DNA from: Cyclobacterium salsum
GTDB lineage: Bacteria > Bacteroidota > Bacteroidia > Cytophagales > Cyclobacteriaceae
Assembly (NCBI RefSeq): GCF_010119245.1
Contig: NZ_WNKG01000008.1
Span: 124,001-188,000, forward strand
Direction of reading: 5' to 3'
Length of the DNA stretch: 64,000 bases
In this document: positions 8,240-17,174 of the stretch, piece after piece
Layout: each line of letters starts with the position of its first letter
Position numbering within the stretch: the stretch's first letter is position 1
Made by a program: the position numbers and the translations under genes
The notes under the pieces: model-generated
Databases searched by the model: none
Told to the model about the DNA's origin: nothing
Seen by the model: only the letters and a program-made list of their open reading frames with translations

Positions 8240-11209
8240 CTACTGAGGTAGTTTGACCGGTACAAGGGTACGTAGCGTAACCGGCCCAAACAAGCCGGAC
8301 GGAATCAAGGGTGCCTCCTCCCAGGGTACCCGGATATGCCCAATCCCCTTGATATTGGTTTCCTCGATATGGGTTTGGGTGTACGTTTCTCCGGTTATGG
8401 CATCTCCCGTAATCCGGTTGGACCAGGTATTGGCTACTTCAATGCGTAAGGTATTGATCCCGGGGCGAAGCAGATCGGTCACATCAAAGCGGTACGGCTT
8501 GGCCCAGGTAATGCCCAGGCGCTCATCGTTCAGCCAGACCTCTGCCACATGCGAAAGGTCTCCCAGATCAAGATAGGTTTTGGCATCGGCATGGTCGGTA
8601 GGATGCAGGGCATGGACGAATTCCTTTTCGTAGCGAGCAGCGCCGGAAAAGTAGCGGATGCCTTCCACTCCGGATGCTGTCCAGGATGTCAGTTCCGGAA
8701 AAATCGCTTTTTCCGGAGCACCCCAACCTTCCGGAAAGAATACCTCCCAAGCCCCATCAATCTCCTTTTCATGGATGCTGGCATGGATTTCATTTGAGCC
8801 CTCTTCATCATACAATACGAAAATTCCCTCTTCCCAGATCTCTATTCCATCCGCCTTATAGCTAACCTTTGGGGGATGTAAACCAGCGCCAACGATTTGA
8901 GAATAATGGTTCGTTGCTTTCCCGGGAGCAAAGGTTACAAATTTACTTTCATACGGGGCCAGTGTCAGGGGAAGGCTGAGTTGATCCTCTTTTTGTTCAT
9001 AGACCCCAACTTGGCTAATCTGACCAGTCACCGGGTCCCATATCTCAGGAACTTTGTCTTGCTGCCGAAAATGCACATTTCTCGAAAGCCAGTCCCCTGT
9101 GGTATTGACCACAAAATAGAAAGCCAGCTCTCCCTTTTGGTAATGGGTATAGTCCAAGGTATAAAACGCTTTGTCTTCGTAATCAAGATCTGGCGCTACC
9201 CCCAGTGCCTCCATTAGTTCAGTTGGGGCTGCATCTATGTAAATGACGCTTTCTTCGGGATTGAAATTTTTGGGATTAAAGGGTTGCCATAGCTCTTCCA
9301 GCCATCCTTCCATTTCCGGCATACCTCGCTTCATTTTCCGTTCTGTGATTCCTTTTGGCCTCGGACCGAAAATCATCGCTCCCTTTTCTGCCATATCTTT
9401 CAGCTTAAGCAAAACTTCTGGATGGATTTCATGCTCCTCCGTCAATGCCAGAACGTTGAATTTTGCTCCATTTCGGGGGTTAATGATCTCGCCATCCTGC
9501 ACTTCCAGCCCCAGCAGAATTTCCGTATTGACCAGTTCATAATCGTAACCTGCCCCCGGGGAGAACCTACCCCGTTTATGCCCCCCATAATTGGGAATGG
9601 TATCCCCATAATAGTAAAGGAAGTCAGCTTTAAAATCGGCTTCCTGAAGGATATAGGAAACCCGCGCCAGGTATTCATTAAAAGGCCGGATTTTGGGCCA
9701 CCATACCCGCTTGTCGTTATAGTGGGTGCCGGCATGATAGACAATGCCGGGAAAACCGGTTCCTTCGGGATTATGAGTGGACCCATGTACGACCACCTTA
9801 TTCATGCCTTCGGCAAAAGCCCGGTCTCCGATTGGTTTCATCTCAAAGGGGCCTTCCTGCCAGTGTTGGAATGAAGTGAAGGCTTCCATTTCGACAATTC
9901 CCAGACCATAGATGTGAGCCGCCGAAGAAACTTCTTTCACTACCCGCAAAATATCCATTCCGTCTTCATTGTACCGGCCGTGATTGATCCAGAATTCACC
10001 TCTGGGAATGTCTAGCCCTTTGCCCAAGGCTTTTAACGGTTCCACGGGAACATTGTGCAGGGGAAGACCGGGTCCTCCGGCCTCACTGTTGTTTTTGAGG
10101 CCGTGGGCATTGCATACTTCTTTGGATTTCATGTAAAAATTCTGGATCATCAGTTCGGATAAGGTCCGCTGAAAATCAGCCCGGAAATTGGCGGTTGTTT
10201 CGGCTGAAAATTCCGCTTCTTCAAATAGGATAGGCAGGAGTTTTTTGACAGCGTATCCGTTGATCGTCTTGAATTTCTCCGGAAGCGTGGGTGTCCAGGT
10301 AAAGCCTCGGGCCTCGTAGCTGGCCATATAGAGGCTTTTCAGGGCCGTTTGCCTCAGGTCTCCCAACACCGATTGCAATCGGTCGATGATGTAATTGAAA
10401 TGAAAGGCTGTGGCATCCGCATCGTAATGATCCACGATGGGACCCGCGGAATATTTACTGGGCAAGATCAGGTTTTCGCCCGAATTGGAACATACGTACC
10501 GGACAATTTTCCATTCCCCTTCCGGTGCTTCCCAATCCAGTATCTCCGTTTCCGGATTGAAAAATTCGGAAATATCCCGGATTTGGCTGGTATCTGTCAG
10601 ACTTTCTCCTGAAAATTCTGGAATCGCCAGCAGGACGATTTCGGCTGCATAAACCGGTTTACCATCCGCTCCGAATTCGATCATCCGCTTTCTGCCTCTT
10701 GGATCGGTTTCCGGTATTTCGGGAAAAGGAATGGTGACTTTTTGATTTTTACCTCCACTCAGATTAACTTTTGATTGATAGATGGATTTGGCTGCATGCT
10801 CCGGAGTTAGCCAGTTTCCTCCCGCATTCCAGCTACTGGCCGTATTCAATCCTACTTCCAATCCCAGTTTCCCGGCCTCCTCCACCGCAAATTGAATGGT
10901 TTTCAGCGACTCCTCCCCCAAAAACTCCGGACCTGTTCCCACCAGAACGGTATCCCTGGAACCAATTTCGAATATGGTAAAACCAGATACCCCGGCTTCC
11001 TTAAATGCATGAATTTCTTCCATTAACCGAAGGCTGTCCACGTGGCCACCCAGCCACCAATGGTAGACATGGGGACGGGCAGTAGCAGGCGGGTTTTGGA
11101 AGCCTCGCCGAAACGTTTCATATTCCGGGCTATTTTGTCCAAAACCCGGCAAAATAAGCCCGGCAAAAAAAACCGCCAGGATAAGGATGTATTTGAATTT
11201 TGTATTCAT
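8240..11209 (-). CDS. GH106-like glycoside hydrolase (putative alpha-L-rhamnosidase)
   Basis: This 989-residue secreted enzyme starts at the ATG at 11209, the first codon of a clear Sec signal (MNTKFKYILI to PGFGQ). The N-terminal ARPHVYHWWLGG and the following (beta/alpha)-barrel segments (FKEAGVSGFTIFEIGS; GLEVGLNTASSWNAGG) match the GH106/COG-type rhamnosidase family, which is about 1000 residues long. The C-terminal region (about 860-975; DLGDLSHVAEVWLND, RFDVTDLLRPG) is a galactose-binding-like beta-sandwich common in these enzymes. It is the last gene of a four-gene operon with a sulfatase (32 bp upstream), isomerase and MFS transporter. This context suggests it trims a sulfated rhamnose- or fucose-containing glycan. 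The family is fairly sure, the sugar specificity inferred. Confidence 0.85.
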   Translation of the reverse strand: MNTKFKYILILAVFFAGLILPGFGQNSPEYETFRRGFQNPPATARPHVYHWWLGGHVDSLRLMEEIHAFKEAGVSGFTIFEIGSRDTVLVGTGPEFLGEESLKTIQFAVEEAGKLGLEVGLNTASSWNAGGNWLTPEHAAKSIYQSKVNLSGGKNQKVTIPFPEIPETDPRGRKRMIEFGADGKPVYAAEIVLLAIPEFSGESLTDTSQIRDISEFFNPETEILDWEAPEGEWKIVRYVCSNSGENLILPSKYSAGPIVDHYDADATAFHFNYIIDRLQSVLGDLRQTALKSLYMASYEARGFTWTPTLPEKFKTINGYAVKKLLPILFEEAEFSAETTANFRADFQRTLSELMIQNFYMKSKEVCNAHGLKNNSEAGGPGLPLHNVPVEPLKALGKGLDIPRGEFWINHGRYNEDGMDILRVVKEVSSAAHIYGLGIVEMEAFTSFQHWQEGPFEMKPIGDRAFAEGMNKVVVHGSTHNPEGTGFPGIVYHAGTHYNDKRVWWPKIRPFNEYLARVSYILQEADFKADFLYYYGDTIPNYGGHKRGRFSPGAGYDYELVNTEILLGLEVQDGEIINPRNGAKFNVLALTEEHEIHPEVLLKLKDMAEKGAMIFGPRPKGITERKMKRGMPEMEGWLEELWQPFNPKNFNPEESVIYIDAAPTELMEALGVAPDLDYEDKAFYTLDYTHYQKGELAFYFVVNTTGDWLSRNVHFRQQDKVPEIWDPVTGQISQVGVYEQKEDQLSLPLTLAPYESKFVTFAPGKATNHYSQIVGAGLHPPKVSYKADGIEIWEEGIFVLYDEEGSNEIHASIHEKEIDGAWEVFFPEGWGAPEKAIFPELTSWTASGVEGIRYFSGAARYEKEFVHALHPTDHADAKTYLDLGDLSHVAEVWLNDERLGITWAKPYRFDVTDLLRPGINTLRIEVANTWSNRITGDAITGETYTQTHIEETNIKGIGHIRVPWEEAPLIPSGLFGPVTLRTLVPVKLPQ

Positions 11210-11241
11210 GGTCTGGAGATTGTGGGGTTTAAAATTCGTTA

Positions 11242-12783
11242 CTATTGGGTAAGCGAGCTGTGTTCCGGCAGGGGATGCCATTCCAGAAACGGATCGCCGC
11301 TATCCCTGATCCATGCTGATAATGCTGCCTTCAACGTATTTTTAACAGACAGGTAATTTTCTTTATAGGCCAGGTTAGTTGTTTCGCCCGGATCCTTCCA
11401 CAAATCAAACAATTGCTCGTTTCGTTCTCCCTGATTATACAGGTTATATTTAAAGCGCTTGTTCCGAATCATTCTTGCATGCCTGCTGGAATCCAGTTTA
11501 TCGTCGGCCAACTGCACGACTAAATAGTCCCGTAAATTCTCCCGGGGATCGTCCAACACCGGCTTTAGGCTTTTGCCGGTAAATTGGACATTATTTCCGA
11601 CACCGGCATAATCCAATAAAGTTGGAGCCAGGTCTATTCCGGATACCAATTGGTCCCGATTTATACTTCCGGAAGGGATATGCCCCTTCCAGCGGATAAT
11701 AAACGGAACCGTAGCTGCCTCTTCATATAAACTCAATTTGGCCGCCCAGCGGTGTGCAGCGGCACCATCCCCATGTTCGCTGGTCAGGACCACAATCGTA
11801 TTTTCATCCAGCCCTGCGGATTTAAGTGCCTCCATTATTTTTCCTATTTCTTTGTCTACCATTTCCGTAAACCGGTAATAATGGTACAGGTAGGCTCGCC
11901 AGTCTTCGGGGGTGTAGTCTTTGGTTAACAGCAGTTCATCTCCGTAATGGTCCATCAACCGCTTCTCGTCAAGGAATTCCGGCTCGTATTCGGCAATTTC
12001 AAAATTGGGAGGCAAAGGAGGCAGGTTATCCAACTCATCGGGCCCGGCATATTCTCCAGGCCTTCTCGGCACATGGCAAATGTCATGTGGATTGTGAAGG
12101 GAAACGGCTAAAAGGAAGGGGGTTTCCGCATTATATTCGCGTATATAATTTACTGCTGCATCTGCAATGGGACCATCAGTGTCCTCACCCAGGTCCCAGG
12201 CCTCATCCAGGGATTGAAAGGGAATCACTTTAAACCCAGACACAGAATCCATTTTGTCTTTTGCAGGGTAGGATTGCGGTAGGTGCCACTTTCCTGCCCA
12301 GGCTGTTTGATATCCTGCATCTTGAAAAAGATGGCCAATAGTGGGCACCGAAGAATCAATATGGGTGGAATTCCAGACCACACCCGTTTCATGGGGCATC
12401 ATTCCTGTAATCAGGCTGCTTCTGGCAGGACCGCATACCGGACTGGTACAATAAGATACCGTAAAGAAAGTGCCTTCTGCCGCCAACTGATCCATCGCGG
12501 GTGTCGCCAAATTGGGGTTGCCCAGGTAACTGATGGCATCATTGGTTTGCTGATCCGTCAGAATAATCAGGATATTCGGGGTTGATTTTTCCTCCCCCTC
12601 TTTTAGGGAACAGCTGGTAAAAACCAGCAAGGCGGCAAGCAGTGACAGCGGATAGGCCCATAAACGTACATTTCTGAAAAGTTTATAGAAATAGCCTTTA
12701 CTATATCCTACAGGACGATCGTATCGGCCCGCATTGGATTTCCTTTGGATCAGCAAGAAGTCACGATTAAAAGCGGTTTTCAT
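11242..12783 (-). CDS. Sulfatase lipoprotein (S1 family)
   Basis: This 513-residue type I sulfatase carries the formylglycine motif C-G-P-A-R (Cys117 to Arg121) followed by SSLITG, plus metal-binding ILTDQQ near the N-terminus and LTSEHGD in the middle. Cys117 must be converted to formylglycine by a maturase not found in this window. The N-terminus is odd: about 40 polar residues precede the hydrophobic stretch and lipobox FTSC (Cys58), and no better ATG, GTG or TTG start exists between. It is probably anchored at the cell surface or periplasm. It sits 28 bp after the isomerase gene and 32 bp before the GH106 gene. Confidence 0.92.
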   Translation of the reverse strand: MKTAFNRDFLLIQRKSNAGRYDRPVGYSKGYFYKLFRNVRLWAYPLSLLAALLVFTSCSLKEGEEKSTPNILIILTDQQTNDAISYLGNPNLATPAMDQLAAEGTFFTVSYCTSPVCGPARSSLITGMMPHETGVVWNSTHIDSSVPTIGHLFQDAGYQTAWAGKWHLPQSYPAKDKMDSVSGFKVIPFQSLDEAWDLGEDTDGPIADAAVNYIREYNAETPFLLAVSLHNPHDICHVPRRPGEYAGPDELDNLPPLPPNFEIAEYEPEFLDEKRLMDHYGDELLLTKDYTPEDWRAYLYHYYRFTEMVDKEIGKIMEALKSAGLDENTIVVLTSEHGDGAAAHRWAAKLSLYEEAATVPFIIRWKGHIPSGSINRDQLVSGIDLAPTLLDYAGVGNNVQFTGKSLKPVLDDPRENLRDYLVVQLADDKLDSSRHARMIRNKRFKYNLYNQGERNEQLFDLWKDPGETTNLAYKENYLSVKNTLKAALSAWIRDSGDPFLEWHPLPEHSSLTQ

Positions 12784-12811
12784 GGGCGTTTGGTTTTGGA
12801 TTCCACTTGGT

Positions 12812-14305
12812 TTACGATACCACCACCGATTCTATTTGCAGGTAGTTGGCAATTTTCTGAATGCTGCCGGCATGGTGCCCAATACCCAGGGCAAAATGAT
12901 GGGTAGGCCCTTCCTTGATCCATTTGGTAAGAAAGGTCCGCACATCCGGTTTAAAGAAACCCCTGGTATTGGTATTTCCTGTAGGAGGAATGGGGCCTTC
13001 CACCGATTCTCCTTCGGCAATTACAAATTTGAATTTTCCCTGATAGGTTGAGCCTATGCTTAACATGGTAATGGGCCCTTCCTTGATCTTGAATTCGACC
13101 CCCGCTCCAAAACCGGGCTTTCCGTGGTATTTCTTTAAACTCCGCAAGACAGGCTTCCCCTGTGCGATGGAGATATTGTGCGGGCCATCATGGCCGACCA
13201 GGATAAAGTTCTCCTTGAAATCAACTGGGTGAAACTCCGCAAAGCTTCCACCTATCCCCAGGCGGTCCATGATAAACATGGCCAGACAGGTCTTTAAGTC
13301 CGATTCCCCACACATAGGGAAACCCGAACTGGTTAGCAGGGAGTTGCCCACGATCAGGTTAGACATGACCAGTTGGGTAGGGCTGTTGTCCTCCCCGTTA
13401 TAATAATAGGCCAAACCATCCAAATCTTCCCTGGCAATGAATTTTTTCAGGGCCAGAGATGCCTTTGCGGCCACACTTAAATCGGCTGGCTTTAATTTTT
13501 CGGAAATGGGGTCAGATACCGGGTCCGGCGTGTCAAAGAAGGAAAGGATGCGCTTTTCTTCCTGGGTTACTTCCGAGTCGCTCACCTGGTTGACATACTG
13601 ATGAACGATTTGATTGGCCTCACACTGCACCACATGTACGCCAAAATGGGCGGTAAGCATGGTCGCATCCGTATGCATGTCCAGCATGGCTTCTATGGGA
13701 TGCCCTATATGGCCGATCCTGGCAGTTTTTAGCCCGTGCAAAACCTTGGCAATACGGCAATATTCTCCAATCAACGCTTCTGCCTCCGGATCATCATGCA
13801 GTGTACCTATGATGACCTCCGGTACCTCTTTCCCAAACCTTACCGCCACCCCTGCAAATTCCGGAAGGGAGCAGATATCGTCATTATACAATTGCATGTA
13901 GGTCGATGCCCGGGAATAATCCATCGCTTTGTCCGGTTGCAAGGCTACCAGGACAATTGGGGTATCTATATTTTTGATGACCGCCCCAAAAGTGCTGGAA
14001 GTAGCATAGGTGAGCATGTCGCAAAAAATCAAATCCAGATGGGCAGCCTTGAGTTTTGGCACCAAAGCATAGGCAGATTGGGCATCATCTACCAGTCCAA
14101 AATCAACGATTTCTACCTGGTGCTTTTTTAATTTCTCCAGGAATACCCCTTGCTTTTTCAAAAGATCTTCCAATAATCCTTCAAACTGAGACCAATATTT
14201 GAAATACCCCACACCAAACACCCCAATTCTGGGTTTTGATTCCATGCGCCTTTCAAGCTGGTAGGTTTTAGATTCGGACGTTACGTCTTTTATCAGCTTT
14301 TTCAT
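12812..14305 (-). CDS. L-arabinose/L-fucose isomerase-family protein
   Basis: This 497-residue cytoplasmic protein belongs to the AraA/FucI isomerase-like family: Rossmann-like start PRIGVFGVGY, a long middle with ARIGHIGHPIEAMLDMHTD, the catalytic-region Glu in MCGESDLKT, and a C-terminal GIGHHAG with the paired histidines. The ATG at 14305 was preferred over an upstream TTG. Family members interconvert aldoses and ketoses with a Mn ion. This one is divergent from true AraA, so the substrate (fucose, rhamnose, arabinose or a relative) is uncertain. Its place between an MFS transporter and a sulfatase/GH106 pair suggests it handles the monosaccharide they release. Confidence 0.82.
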   Translation of the reverse strand: MKKLIKDVTSESKTYQLERRMESKPRIGVFGVGYFKYWSQFEGLLEDLLKKQGVFLEKLKKHQVEIVDFGLVDDAQSAYALVPKLKAAHLDLIFCDMLTYATSSTFGAVIKNIDTPIVLVALQPDKAMDYSRASTYMQLYNDDICSLPEFAGVAVRFGKEVPEVIIGTLHDDPEAEALIGEYCRIAKVLHGLKTARIGHIGHPIEAMLDMHTDATMLTAHFGVHVVQCEANQIVHQYVNQVSDSEVTQEEKRILSFFDTPDPVSDPISEKLKPADLSVAAKASLALKKFIAREDLDGLAYYYNGEDNSPTQLVMSNLIVGNSLLTSSGFPMCGESDLKTCLAMFIMDRLGIGGSFAEFHPVDFKENFILVGHDGPHNISIAQGKPVLRSLKKYHGKPGFGAGVEFKIKEGPITMLSIGSTYQGKFKFVIAEGESVEGPIPPTGNTNTRGFFKPDVRTFLTKWIKEGPTHHFALGIGHHAGSIQKIANYLQIESVVVS

Positions 14306-14338
14306 TTTTCTATGTTTAAAAATTTCAAATTTCAAGGG

Positions 14339-15595
14339 CTATTCATTTCTGACATGGCCCATTTGCCCATTTGCTGCAAATTCCATTGAGGTAATCTTCG
14401 GAACAAAAACCATCAGTATTACAAACGCCAGCGGGTACATGATCCCCGACACCAGCCATAAAGGCCCATAAGAGTGATTTTGGGCAACCCAGCCTATCAC
14501 CGGATTCAGGATCATGCCGGAAACAGCTCCCGCTGTTCCCGAAAGTCCCACCACCGTGGAAGTGGCATATTTGCCGAAAATATCTGTTATGGCCGTTATG
14601 TAGTTGGTAATCCAAAAGCCATGGGCGAGCATCATCAGGGACATGAGCAAAATGGCCACTTCAACCGAAGATACGGTGGAGATAAATGGAGCCACCAGCG
14701 TGAGGGCGGCAGCAAAACCCATGACCCATTTCCTGGCAGCATTAATCGTAAGATTACGGGAAACCAGTTTGTCAGAACACCAGCCGCCCAGAATATTGGA
14801 AAGACCCAGTGCCAGAAAGGGAATCCAAAACAATTCCCCAATTCGTTCAAAAGAAAGGTCTCTTTCCTGATTGAGGTATTTGGGAACCCAAAACATCAGA
14901 AAATAAAATACCGGGTCCAATAAAAACCGGATCAGGATGAACGCTTGTACAGTTCGGTTTTTTAGCAATTGGAGCATGGGAACCTGCAATGGGCTTGTAT
15001 CTTTCTTTGTTGCCCTTTGTGAAACCGCATGCAGGCTTTTTTTCCAGGAGGGAATAACCCAGGCAATTACCCAAACCACACCTATGATTCCCGGAATGAT
15101 AAAAGCCCAGCGCCATCCATATTGTCCGGATATCAGGATGGTCAGGGGAGGAGCTATGACCGCCCCTATAGCAGCTCCTCCAATGGCAACCCCATTGGCC
15201 AGGGCCCTTTCTTTTTTATCAAACCATTCGTAAACCGTTTTCGCAGCACCGGGAAAACAGCCTCCCTCTCCCATGCCCAGTAAAAACCGAAATCCCAGTA
15301 AATGGTAGAAATTACTCATGATACCGTGAAGGGCGCTGGCAACAGACCATAGCCCCACAGACAACCCTAACCCTAACTTGCCCCCAACCTTATCAATCAA
15401 GCGCCCGCCAACCGTAAACATCAAGGCATAACTGATCAAAAACCCGGTATTGACCCAGCCATATTCCACATCAGAAATTTGCAACTCCTCCTGGATTTTA
15501 ATGATGGTCATGGACAACACCTGCCGGTCCAGAAAATTTAGACCGGTGGCGAGGAATACCAATGCCAATATGTACCAGCGGATTTTTGGGCTCAT
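14339..15595 (-). CDS. MFS transporter, anion:cation symporter (ExuT-like) family
   Basis: This 418-residue protein has about 12 membrane helices and the MFS loop motif GGRLIDKVGGK between helices 2 and 3. The start (FLATGLNFLDRQVLS) and GMGEGGCFPGAAKTVYEWF are characteristic of the ACS subfamily that imports hexuronates, galactonate and related acid sugars by H+ symport. It is the first gene of the operon with the isomerase 33 bp downstream. A promoter (-33 TTG, -7 TATAATTG) overlapped by a palindrome lies just upstream. It probably brings the processed sugar across the inner membrane. Confidence 0.9.
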   Translation of the reverse strand: MSPKIRWYILALVFLATGLNFLDRQVLSMTIIKIQEELQISDVEYGWVNTGFLISYALMFTVGGRLIDKVGGKLGLGLSVGLWSVASALHGIMSNFYHLLGFRFLLGMGEGGCFPGAAKTVYEWFDKKERALANGVAIGGAAIGAVIAPPLTILISGQYGWRWAFIIPGIIGVVWVIAWVIPSWKKSLHAVSQRATKKDTSPLQVPMLQLLKNRTVQAFILIRFLLDPVFYFLMFWVPKYLNQERDLSFERIGELFWIPFLALGLSNILGGWCSDKLVSRNLTINAARKWVMGFAAALTLVAPFISTVSSVEVAILLMSLMMLAHGFWITNYITAITDIFGKYATSTVVGLSGTAGAVSGMILNPVIGWVAQNHSYGPLWLVSGIMYPLAFVILMVFVPKITSMEFAANGQMGHVRNE

Positions 15596-15609
15596 TTACT
15601 TAACGCTCT

Positions 15610-15636
15610 AGGTTATAAAAAACAATTATATAACCT
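15610..15636. promoter_or_regulatory. Palindromic operator candidate upstream of the MFS operon
   Basis: AGGTTATA and its exact complement TATAACCT (8-bp arms, 11-nt spacer) begin 15 bp upstream of the MFS start codon. The palindrome covers the candidate -7 element, as expected for repression. The GntR regulator encoded next to it is the obvious candidate ligand; this is inference. Confidence 0.5.
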
Positions 15637-15653
15637 TTGACTTAAAAAAACAA
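15623..15653 (-). promoter_or_regulatory. Candidate Bacteroidota promoter of the MFS-isomerase-sulfatase-GH106 operon
   Basis: On the minus strand TTG (15651-15653) is followed after 20 bp by TATAATTG (15623-15630), one base from the Bacteroidota -7 consensus TAnnTTTG. Position and spacing suit transcription of the MFS gene. Confidence 0.45.
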
Positions 15654-15798
15654 TAAAAAATGATAATTTAACAATTTTATTGTGAAATTTGAGTATTAAA
15701 CCTAATATTAGTCTATTATTAGCACCTTCTCAAAATACTTCTTAACGCACTATGTTAAAATAAAAGTGTTAAAAAATTCAATCGGATTTTTGTTAAAC

Positions 15799-15814
15799 AG
15801 GTAAATAATTACCT
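15799..15814. promoter_or_regulatory. Second palindrome in the GntR/MFS gap
   Basis: AGGTAA-ATAA-TTACCT has perfect 6-bp arms. It shares AGGT...ACCT ends with the palindrome at 15610-15636, so both may be sites for the same regulator. The rest of the 316-bp gap (15596-15911) is very AT-rich and has no gene. Confidence 0.35.
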
Positions 15815-15911
15815 AAGAATAAGGTTTAGCCGCTAGAAAATCAAAAAATGATCATGCAACAACCGCAGAGAAAAAAAATTAGTGGAAATAAAAATGAGCT
15901 CAAATGACGGG

Positions 15912-16685
15912 TCAAACCTTTTTTGTACCAGAATTAACGATCTCATTGTATTCGGGATGGGCAATAATGGCAAATTTATATTTATCGCCCCGGTACAATG
16001 ATTTTTCCAATTCCAGGACAGTCCCGGGTTGACACAAAACCACACTATCTAAGACGAAAACCGGCAAAGCCTCCTGGACTTCAAAATTATTGGCCTGATC
16101 ATCCGGGGGAAGTATAATGGTGCTCAGGTTTTGTTTGATATCCGAAATTTTATGATTGTACTTGTCTTCGTACACCTTAAAATATGAAAGATCCGTAGAA
16201 AGCATGTTGATCCGAGGGCATAGCTTTATGGATATATACTTGGTTTCATCTTTCAGCAATAAATCATCGGCGTACCTTAATTGATGTACCTTCAATACCG
16301 GTCCTTCCATAATGTAGTGTTTTCCGCTAATCTCAGTCGAAATACCATGATCCAATATGGTCTTCTCCAACACAACCGTCTTTGGTTGGAAGCCTTCCAC
16401 CTTCAGCCCTTCATCAAAGCCTCTCCTGGTAGCATCTATGGAACCCAAAACCCTCAGCAAATGATGGTCTTCTGTCTTGTTTAACACAAAAGTCCCCTTC
16501 CCCTTTATGCGTTGTGCATACCCTTTTGTCTCAATAAGTTGAAGGCTTTTCCGGGCAGTGGTATTGCTGACACCAAAAGTATGAATCAATTCATTTTCTG
16601 ACGGAACTTTATCTCCGGGCAACCATTCCCCGGACCGAATCTTTTCAATAATCCAATCGCTGATCTTGACGAATTTTGGCTTCAT
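15912..16685 (-). CDS. GntR-family transcriptional regulator with UTRA domain
   Basis: This 257-residue regulator has an N-terminal winged helix-turn-helix (about 1-72; the typical GDKVPSENEL and TTARKSLQLIETKGYAQRIKGKGTFV) and a C-terminal UTRA effector-binding domain (about 90-250) as in the HutC/FarR branch. Such proteins sense a sugar or sugar acid and release DNA on binding. It lies upstream of, and on the same strand as, the MFS-isomerase-sulfatase-GH106 operon, with two AGGT...ACCT palindromes between, so local control is likely. Confidence 0.92.
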   Translation of the reverse strand: MKPKFVKISDWIIEKIRSGEWLPGDKVPSENELIHTFGVSNTTARKSLQLIETKGYAQRIKGKGTFVLNKTEDHHLLRVLGSIDATRRGFDEGLKVEGFQPKTVVLEKTILDHGISTEISGKHYIMEGPVLKVHQLRYADDLLLKDETKYISIKLCPRINMLSTDLSYFKVYEDKYNHKISDIKQNLSTIILPPDDQANNFEVQEALPVFVLDSVVLCQPGTVLELEKSLYRGDKYKFAIIAHPEYNEIVNSGTKKV

Positions 16686-17174
16686 TTATTTCTGATTTTT
16701 TCCATTGTATAGCGGGTTTCCCTTCGCCCCGGAGCGCGCGTGATTATTCCAGGCTCACCAATATTTTTTTTACCATTAAAGTCCCAAAATTAAATCAAAA
16801 TGATATAAACCCTATCCTGAACCAAAAAAACATCCCGGGGGCGGTAGCCATATGATTTTTGAAGCTACCTGCAGATTCTTAAAAGCCATTTCCCCTTGCT
16901 CAGGCTTTTAATCAGACCAATGTCTTTCATTTTAGGTCCACATTAACCGAAGAAGTAGATTTTTGCCAGGCCCTATGGTACATTTATTCCTTGCAAGAGG
17001 ATCCCCTTTTACAGGCTTCTCCATAAAAATGACCCATTTTTCACACCTGCTGCTGGGCATAGAGCCAAATACTTAAATCTTTTCTATAACCAATGGAAAA
17101 GGTTCGGTAAATTACCGATTCAGTGACCATTTCGTTTACAAGATATACAGAAGACAGAATTAAGTTGAGACCCA
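16686..17174. other. 489-bp divergent intergenic region
   Basis: This gap lies between the minus-strand GntR gene and the plus-strand amidase gene and must hold both promoters. I found no consensus promoter, strong palindrome or coding remnant in it. Confidence 0.4.

Noticed and set aside
10370-10385. CGATTGCAATCG palindrome inside the GH106 gene
   Set aside because: It resembles the LacI-type site but with a TGCA centre (different register) and is in the middle of a coding region, so chance is the best explanation.
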